Source of the DNA: FEN-1191 sp036490715 | GTDB lineage: Bacteria > Pseudomonadota > Gammaproteobacteria > Steroidobacterales > Steroidobacteraceae | Length of the DNA: 64,000 nt | Direction: 5' to 3' | NCBI GenBank assembly: GCA_036490715.1 | Contig: DASXDL010000026.1 | Coordinates: 62,001 to 126,000, forward strand | Part shown: positions 60,061 through 64,000 of the stretch, one piece after another | Layout of the letters: each line of letters starts with the position of its first letter | Numbering within the stretch: the first letter of the stretch is position 1 | Notes under the pieces: generated by a model | Seen by the model: the letters and a program-made list of their open reading frames with translations, nothing else | The model's database searches: none | Told to the model about the DNA's origin: nothing | Position numbers and translations under genes: made by a program

Positions 60061-62409
60061 TCAGTCCCTGACGGTCAGCTCCGTGGTCTTCAGGTCCATC
60101 GAGTTCGGTCCGACCATGATGGCAAACTTGCCCGGCTCGACGACACGCTGCATATCGGCATTCCAGAATTGCAGCTCGCGCGGCGTGAGCTGGAACGACA
60201 CTGTCTGGCTCTCGCCCGGTTTCAGCGTGACGCGCCGGAAGCCCTTGAGCTCCTTGACCGGCCGCGTCGCTGAGCTGACCTCATCGCGTAGGTAGAGCTG
60301 CACGACTTCATCGCCCAAACGGCTGCCGGTGTTGCGCACCTCGGCGCTGACGGTCACTGATCCGTCCGGCCGGATGGTCGTCGCTGACAGCCGCGGCTCG
60401 CCGACATCGAACGTGGTGTAGCTCAAACCGAAGCCGAACGGATATAGCGGTGCGGCGCTGTCGAACAGATAACCGCGGTGTGCGCTGGGCTTGTAGTTGT
60501 AGAACATCGGCAGTTGCCCGACCGAGCGCGGCAGCGTCACCGGCAGCTTGCCGCCGGGGTTGTAGTCGCCGAATAGCACGTCTGCGAGCGCCGTGCCGCC
60601 CTCCTGTCCCAGGTACCAGGCTTCGATCAGCCCGTTGGTGCGCGCTGCAATATCGACCACCGACGGCGGCCGGCCGTTGATCAGCACCACCACGGTCGGC
60701 TTGTGCAGATCAAAGATGGCATTGGCCAGATCGTTCTGCTGACCGACCAGATCCAGGCTGTCGCGATCGCCCAGGTGATTGGGCGCCCAGCCCTCGCGGC
60801 TGGTCTGCTCGGTGTCGCCCAACAGCAGCACAATCTCATCCGCGCCGGCGGCGACTGTGACGGCCTGCTTGATCAGCTCGGCATTTTTTTCCGGATCGGC
60901 CAGCTTCACCTCGTCCGCCCACCAGTCATCATTCTCGGTGATCTGCACGCCCTCGGCGTACATCACGCGCTCGCGCGCTCCCAGCTTGGCGCGGATTCCG
61001 TCCAGCGGCGAGATTACCTGTCGCGGCGTCACCGAATAACCGCCCAGGCGCGCCACCGCGGCGTTCGGCCCGATCACCGCCAGGGTCTTGCGCTCCGAGA
61101 CCGACAGCGGCAATACGCCGTCGTTCTTCAGCAGCACCACCGTCCGGTGCGCGGCCTCGAGCGCCAGCGCGCGCGCCTCGGCATTGCCGGTCAAGGCATC
61201 GGCCGCGGCCGCATCGGCGTACGGATGCTCGAACAGTCCGGCCTGGAATTTGAGCTCTAGGATGCGACGTACCGCGGCGTCGATTTGCGATAGCTGCACC
61301 CGGCCCTGATGCACCGATTCGACTAGCGTCTGATAGGCAACGCCGTCTGGCAGATCGACATCGACCCCGGCGTCGAGCGCACGTACCGCGGCGCTGGCCA
61401 GATCCGGCTCGACGTGATGCAGAGTCACGAGCTGCTCGATGCCGTCATAGTCGCTGACGATCATTCCCTTGAAGCCCCACTCGCCGCGCAGCACGTCGTG
61501 CAGCAACCAGCGACTACCGTGCGACGGAATGCCGTCAATCTCGTTGTACGAGGGCATCACCGCGCGAATATTGGTCTGGCGCACGATCTCCTCGAATGGC
61601 GGAAAGAAATTCTCCCGCAGCGTTCGCACCGAGATGCTGGCCGGCCCGACGTTGGTGCCGCTCTCGGGCTGGCCATGACCGGTCAGGTGCTTCAGCGTCG
61701 CGAACACCTTGCCATCGGCCAGCGGCAGCGTGTCGCCTTGCAGACCGCGCACCGCGGCCACCCCCAGCTGCGCCACCAGGTACGGGTCCTCACCGAAGGT
61801 CTCCTCGATGCGGCCCCAGCGCGGGTCGCGGCCTACATCGACCACCGGCGACAAGGCCTCGCGCACGCCGCGCACGCGCATCTCGCGTGCGGTGATCGAG
61901 TTGACGCGCATCAGCAGATCCGGGTCCCAGCTGCTGGCCAAGCCGATGGCCTGGGGGAAATGCGTGCCATCGACCGAGGCGAAACCGTGCAGGCCCTCTT
62001 CGTGAAACCACACCGGAATGCCCAGCCGTGTCTTTTCCATCGCGAAGTGCTGAATGGCGTTAACCAGCTGCACGGTGGCACGCGGGTCGCGCCCATGCGC
62101 CACGCGCGGGGATACCGCGCCACGTCGGTCCTGGGGTCGGGCAAAGCCGCCGAAACTGTTGGGGTAGCGCACAGCGGCCTTAACCGGATCAAACTGCATG
62201 TTCTGGTCGAACACTTCGACCTTGTCCTGCCAGACACACTGCATCTGCGCGACCTTCTCTTCCAGGGTCATGCGCGCCAGCAGATCCTCAACTCGGGCAC
62301 TAACGCTGGCCGTCGGGTCCTTGTAGAGAGGGGTCGACGCGGCCGGCAGTGCCGTTGGCATCAGCACGGCCATCATCGCGACGCTCGCGATGAGTCTGGT
62401 GATGCTCAA
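60061..62409 (-). CDS. Glycoside hydrolase family 3 beta-glucosidase/beta-xylosidase
   Basis: 782 residues with a signal peptide (LIASVAMMAVLMPTALPAAS). The N-terminal GH3 barrel includes RWGRIEETFGEDP, KHLTGHGQPESG and the nucleophile aspartate in MIVSDYDGIEQL near residue 310. The C-terminal alpha/beta domain (VLLKNDGVLPL, LLLGDTEQT) and an FnIII-like end (VSAEVRNTGSRLGDEVVQLY) follow. It removes terminal beta-linked glucose or xylose in the periplasm or outside. The TTG start at 62409 has GAGGGGG upstream; the next in-frame ATG is at 62376. It is 12 bp after xylA in the operon, which favours xylosidase activity. Confidence 0.9.
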   Translation of the reverse strand: MSITRLIASVAMMAVLMPTALPAASTPLYKDPTASVSARVEDLLARMTLEEKVAQMQCVWQDKVEVFDQNMQFDPVKAAVRYPNSFGGFARPQDRRGAVSPRVAHGRDPRATVQLVNAIQHFAMEKTRLGIPVWFHEEGLHGFASVDGTHFPQAIGLASSWDPDLLMRVNSITAREMRVRGVREALSPVVDVGRDPRWGRIEETFGEDPYLVAQLGVAAVRGLQGDTLPLADGKVFATLKHLTGHGQPESGTNVGPASISVRTLRENFFPPFEEIVRQTNIRAVMPSYNEIDGIPSHGSRWLLHDVLRGEWGFKGMIVSDYDGIEQLVTLHHVEPDLASAAVRALDAGVDVDLPDGVAYQTLVESVHQGRVQLSQIDAAVRRILELKFQAGLFEHPYADAAAADALTGNAEARALALEAAHRTVVLLKNDGVLPLSVSERKTLAVIGPNAAVARLGGYSVTPRQVISPLDGIRAKLGARERVMYAEGVQITENDDWWADEVKLADPEKNAELIKQAVTVAAGADEIVLLLGDTEQTSREGWAPNHLGDRDSLDLVGQQNDLANAIFDLHKPTVVVLINGRPPSVVDIAARTNGLIEAWYLGQEGGTALADVLFGDYNPGGKLPVTLPRSVGQLPMFYNYKPSAHRGYLFDSAAPLYPFGFGLSYTTFDVGEPRLSATTIRPDGSVTVSAEVRNTGSRLGDEVVQLYLRDEVSSATRPVKELKGFRRVTLKPGESQTVSFQLTPRELQFWNADMQRVVEPGKFAIMVGPNSMDLKTTELTVRD

Positions 62410-62421
62410 TCTAATTCCCCC

Positions 62422-63738
62422 TCAGTACTTGCTATGTCGAGCAATGATACTTTCGGCAAGTTCCTGCCGCCCCGAGCGCGGTGCGGGATCCAGGCCCTTT
62501 TCGGTGGCCACATCCGCCAGACTGGCCAGGTTCAACTTGCCACTGGTGATCCGCTGGCCCAGCTCACCGCTCCAGCCCTGATAGCGCTCCTGCCGCAGAC
62601 GTTCCAGCTTGCCCTCGGTCACCACGTCAGCGGCCGCCAGCAGCGCGCGCGCGATCGTATCGATGCCACCGATGTGCGCCAGATACAGATCGGAAGGCTC
62701 GACCGACTGGCGACGTAGTTTGGCGTCGAAGTTGAATCCGCCGGTCACAAAACCCTTGTCCTCCACCAGCTGCACCAGCGCTGGCACCAGTTCCTGGGCA
62801 TTGTTGGGGAACTGGTCGGTGTCCCAGCCGTTGCGCGGATCGCCGCGATTGATGTCGATCGAGCCAAAGATTCCGTAGGCACGCGCCACGGCGATCTCGT
62901 GTTCGAAGTCCAATCCTGCCAGCGTGGCATGATTGACTTCGATGTTGACCTTAACCTCCTTGGTCAGACCGTAGCGCTCCAGAAACGCGAATACGGCGGC
63001 TACGTCGTGATCGTACTGATGCTTGGTCGGCTCGAACGGCTTCGGCTCAATCAGAATCGTGCCCTTGAAGCCGATCTTGTGCTTGTGCTCGATCACCATC
63101 GACAGGAAGCGGGCATACTGCTCTAGCTCGCGCTTGAGCTGCGTATTGAGCAGCGAGTCGTAGCCCTCGCGGCCGCCCCACAGCACGTAGTTCTCGCCGC
63201 CGAGCCGATGCGTGGCCTCGATGCAGCAGCGCACTTGCGCGGCCGCCCAGGCAAACACCTCCGGGTCCGGACTGGTAGCAGCGCCGCCGGCGTAGCGCGG
63301 ATGACTGAACAGATTGGCCGTGCCCCACAGCAGCTTGACGCCGGTGGCGGCCATCTTCTCGGCCATCTTGGCCTCGATGGTGCGCAGATTACGGTCGTGC
63401 TCTTTGAGCGAGGCGGCCGCAGCCATCGCATCAATGTCGTGAAAAGTGAAGTAGCGCACGCCCAGGCGCGCGAAGAAATCGAATGCCGCCTCGAGTTTCG
63501 TGTCCGCCATGGCTTGGGTGACAGGCATGCCCAGCCACGGACGCGGTAGCGTGCCGCCACCGAAGATGTCGTGGCCTGGCCAGTTGAACGAGTGCCAGTA
63601 GCACACCGCCACCTTCAGCCAGTCTTCCATCCGCTGGTCGAGAACCATGCGGTCTTTGTCGTACACGCGATAGGCGTACTCGGTATTGGCGTTGGCGCCC
63701 TGGAAGCGGACCGGTTCAACGCTCGAGAACAGAGTCAT
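62422..63738 (-). CDS. xylA: Xylose isomerase (class II)
   Basis: 438 residues, the normal class II length. Diagnostic segments are VCYWHSFNWPGHDIFG near residue 45, RYFTFHDIDAMAAA with the active-site His, KLLWGTANLFSHPRY, LWGGREGYDSLLNT, IEPKPFEPTKHQYDHD with metal ligands, NIEVNHATLAGLDFEHE and GGFNFDAKLRRQS. It interconverts xylose and xylulose. I chose ATG 63738, which overlaps the xylB stop (ATGA) and has GGAG upstream; an in-frame extension to 63867 lies inside xylB. Confidence 0.95.
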   Translation of the reverse strand: MTLFSSVEPVRFQGANANTEYAYRVYDKDRMVLDQRMEDWLKVAVCYWHSFNWPGHDIFGGGTLPRPWLGMPVTQAMADTKLEAAFDFFARLGVRYFTFHDIDAMAAAASLKEHDRNLRTIEAKMAEKMAATGVKLLWGTANLFSHPRYAGGAATSPDPEVFAWAAAQVRCCIEATHRLGGENYVLWGGREGYDSLLNTQLKRELEQYARFLSMVIEHKHKIGFKGTILIEPKPFEPTKHQYDHDVAAVFAFLERYGLTKEVKVNIEVNHATLAGLDFEHEIAVARAYGIFGSIDINRGDPRNGWDTDQFPNNAQELVPALVQLVEDKGFVTGGFNFDAKLRRQSVEPSDLYLAHIGGIDTIARALLAAADVVTEGKLERLRQERYQGWSGELGQRITSGKLNLASLADVATEKGLDPAPRSGRQELAESIIARHSKY

Positions 63739-64000
63739 GCTGAGAACTCCACGAAAGATTTCTTGAGATCCTGATACAGGCGCCCGAACAGCCGGCGACG
63801 CCCGGCCAGCAGCGCCGCCAGTGCCGCGTCCGGTTCGACCACGCGCAGCAGCGGTGGCACCACGCACACGTCTTCCGGCCGCTCGCCGCCGAGCGCCAGG
63901 CGCGCCAGGCGCGCGGCTCCGAGCGCCGCCCCCACCTCGCCGCCCTGCCGATAACTGAGCGGTCGATTGAGGGCGGCGGCCAGCAGCTGCCCCCAGTACG
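63735..64000 (-). CDS. xylB: Xylulokinase, C-terminal part (5' end beyond window edge)
   Basis: The minus-strand frame is open to base 64000 and ends with TGA at 63735-63737, overlapping the xylA start. The visible 87 residues contain LSYRQGGEVGAALGAARLA, matching the end of the FGGY kinase domain of XylB, then a helical tail ending RRRLFGRLYQDLKK as in E. coli XylB. It phosphorylates xylulose to xylulose 5-phosphate. Most of the protein is outside the window. Confidence 0.88.
   Translation of the reverse strand, partial: YWGQLLAAALNRPLSYRQGGEVGAALGAARLARLALGGERPEDVCVVPPLLRVVEPDAALAALLAGRRRLFGRLYQDLKKSFVEFSA

Noticed and set aside
1..64000. CRISPR arrays, tRNA or rRNA genes, insertion sequences, attachment sites
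   Set aside because: No regularly spaced repeats, no tRNA-like cloverleaf, no transposase or integrase ORF and no terminal repeats were seen by eye. A dedicated scan with tRNAscan and IS databases would settle it.

Overview
The window is a gene-dense, high-GC bacterial chromosome segment with no rRNA, tRNA, insertion sequence or CRISPR array that I can see. Two TonB-dependent receptors (one of the Xanthomonas/Caulobacter type), a receptor / tryptophan-halogenase-like / SapC / cupin module, secreted GH3 and GH9 enzymes and xylAB suggest a gammaproteobacterium near Xanthomonadales, Nevskiales or Steroidobacterales. That placement is inferred from gene content and is not proven. All gene names rest on motif and similarity recognition by eye.

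About 1-42 kb reads as a large methylated-amine ('betaine') catabolic island. Positions 1-8002 hold genes for gamma-butyrobetaine, crotonobetaine and carnitine: an NDP-forming acyl-CoA ligase (cut by the left edge), CaiD-like hydratase, acyl-CoA dehydrogenase, a carnitine dehydrogenase-thioesterase fusion, a TetR regulator and a CdhR-like AraC regulator. Next come a TonB receptor and a TPR-sulfotransferase (8.1-12.9 kb). A choline block follows: choline dehydrogenase, a single ORF fusing the BetI repressor to betaine aldehyde dehydrogenase, and a divergent choline ABC transporter with binding protein and permease fused. Sarcosine oxidase soxBDAG and a dimethylglycine dehydrogenase (19.6-27.3 kb) would take dimethylglycine to glycine and deliver one-carbon units to tetrahydrofolate.

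From 27.3 to 33.4 kb lies a complete-looking corrinoid methyltransferase set: a non-pyrrolysine MttB-family protein, a corrinoid protein, a pterin methyltransferase, a RACo-type ASKHA reactivator, DUF1638, and a small 'virulence factor' family protein. Right beside it are a GbdR-like regulator and a Rieske oxygenase (GbcA-like) fused to a ferredoxin domain. The island therefore appears to encode both a B12-dependent and an O2-dependent first demethylation of glycine betaine (inference).

Positions 36.4-42.1 kb form a tightly overlapping operon: UBP-type zinc finger, cyclic-nucleotide-domain thioredoxin-reductase-like flavoprotein, EgtB, EgtD (ergothioneine synthesis) and an MltF-like protein. 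Positions 42.1-45.3 kb hold an agmatinase-family ureohydrolase and a Tat-exported flavin amine oxidase overlapping a cytochrome c gene.

From 45.4 kb to the right edge is a plant-polysaccharide utilisation locus: alpha/beta hydrolase, beta-propeller protein, secreted VOC protein and GH9 on the plus strand. On the minus strand are cupin, SapC, halogenase-like protein, TonB receptor, an unassigned secreted TIM-barrel-like protein, GH3, xylose isomerase and xylulokinase (cut by the right edge). LacI-type palindromes with an AGCGCT core sit in front of the first plus-strand gene and just downstream of a good -35/-10 for the receptor, suggesting coordinated sugar control.
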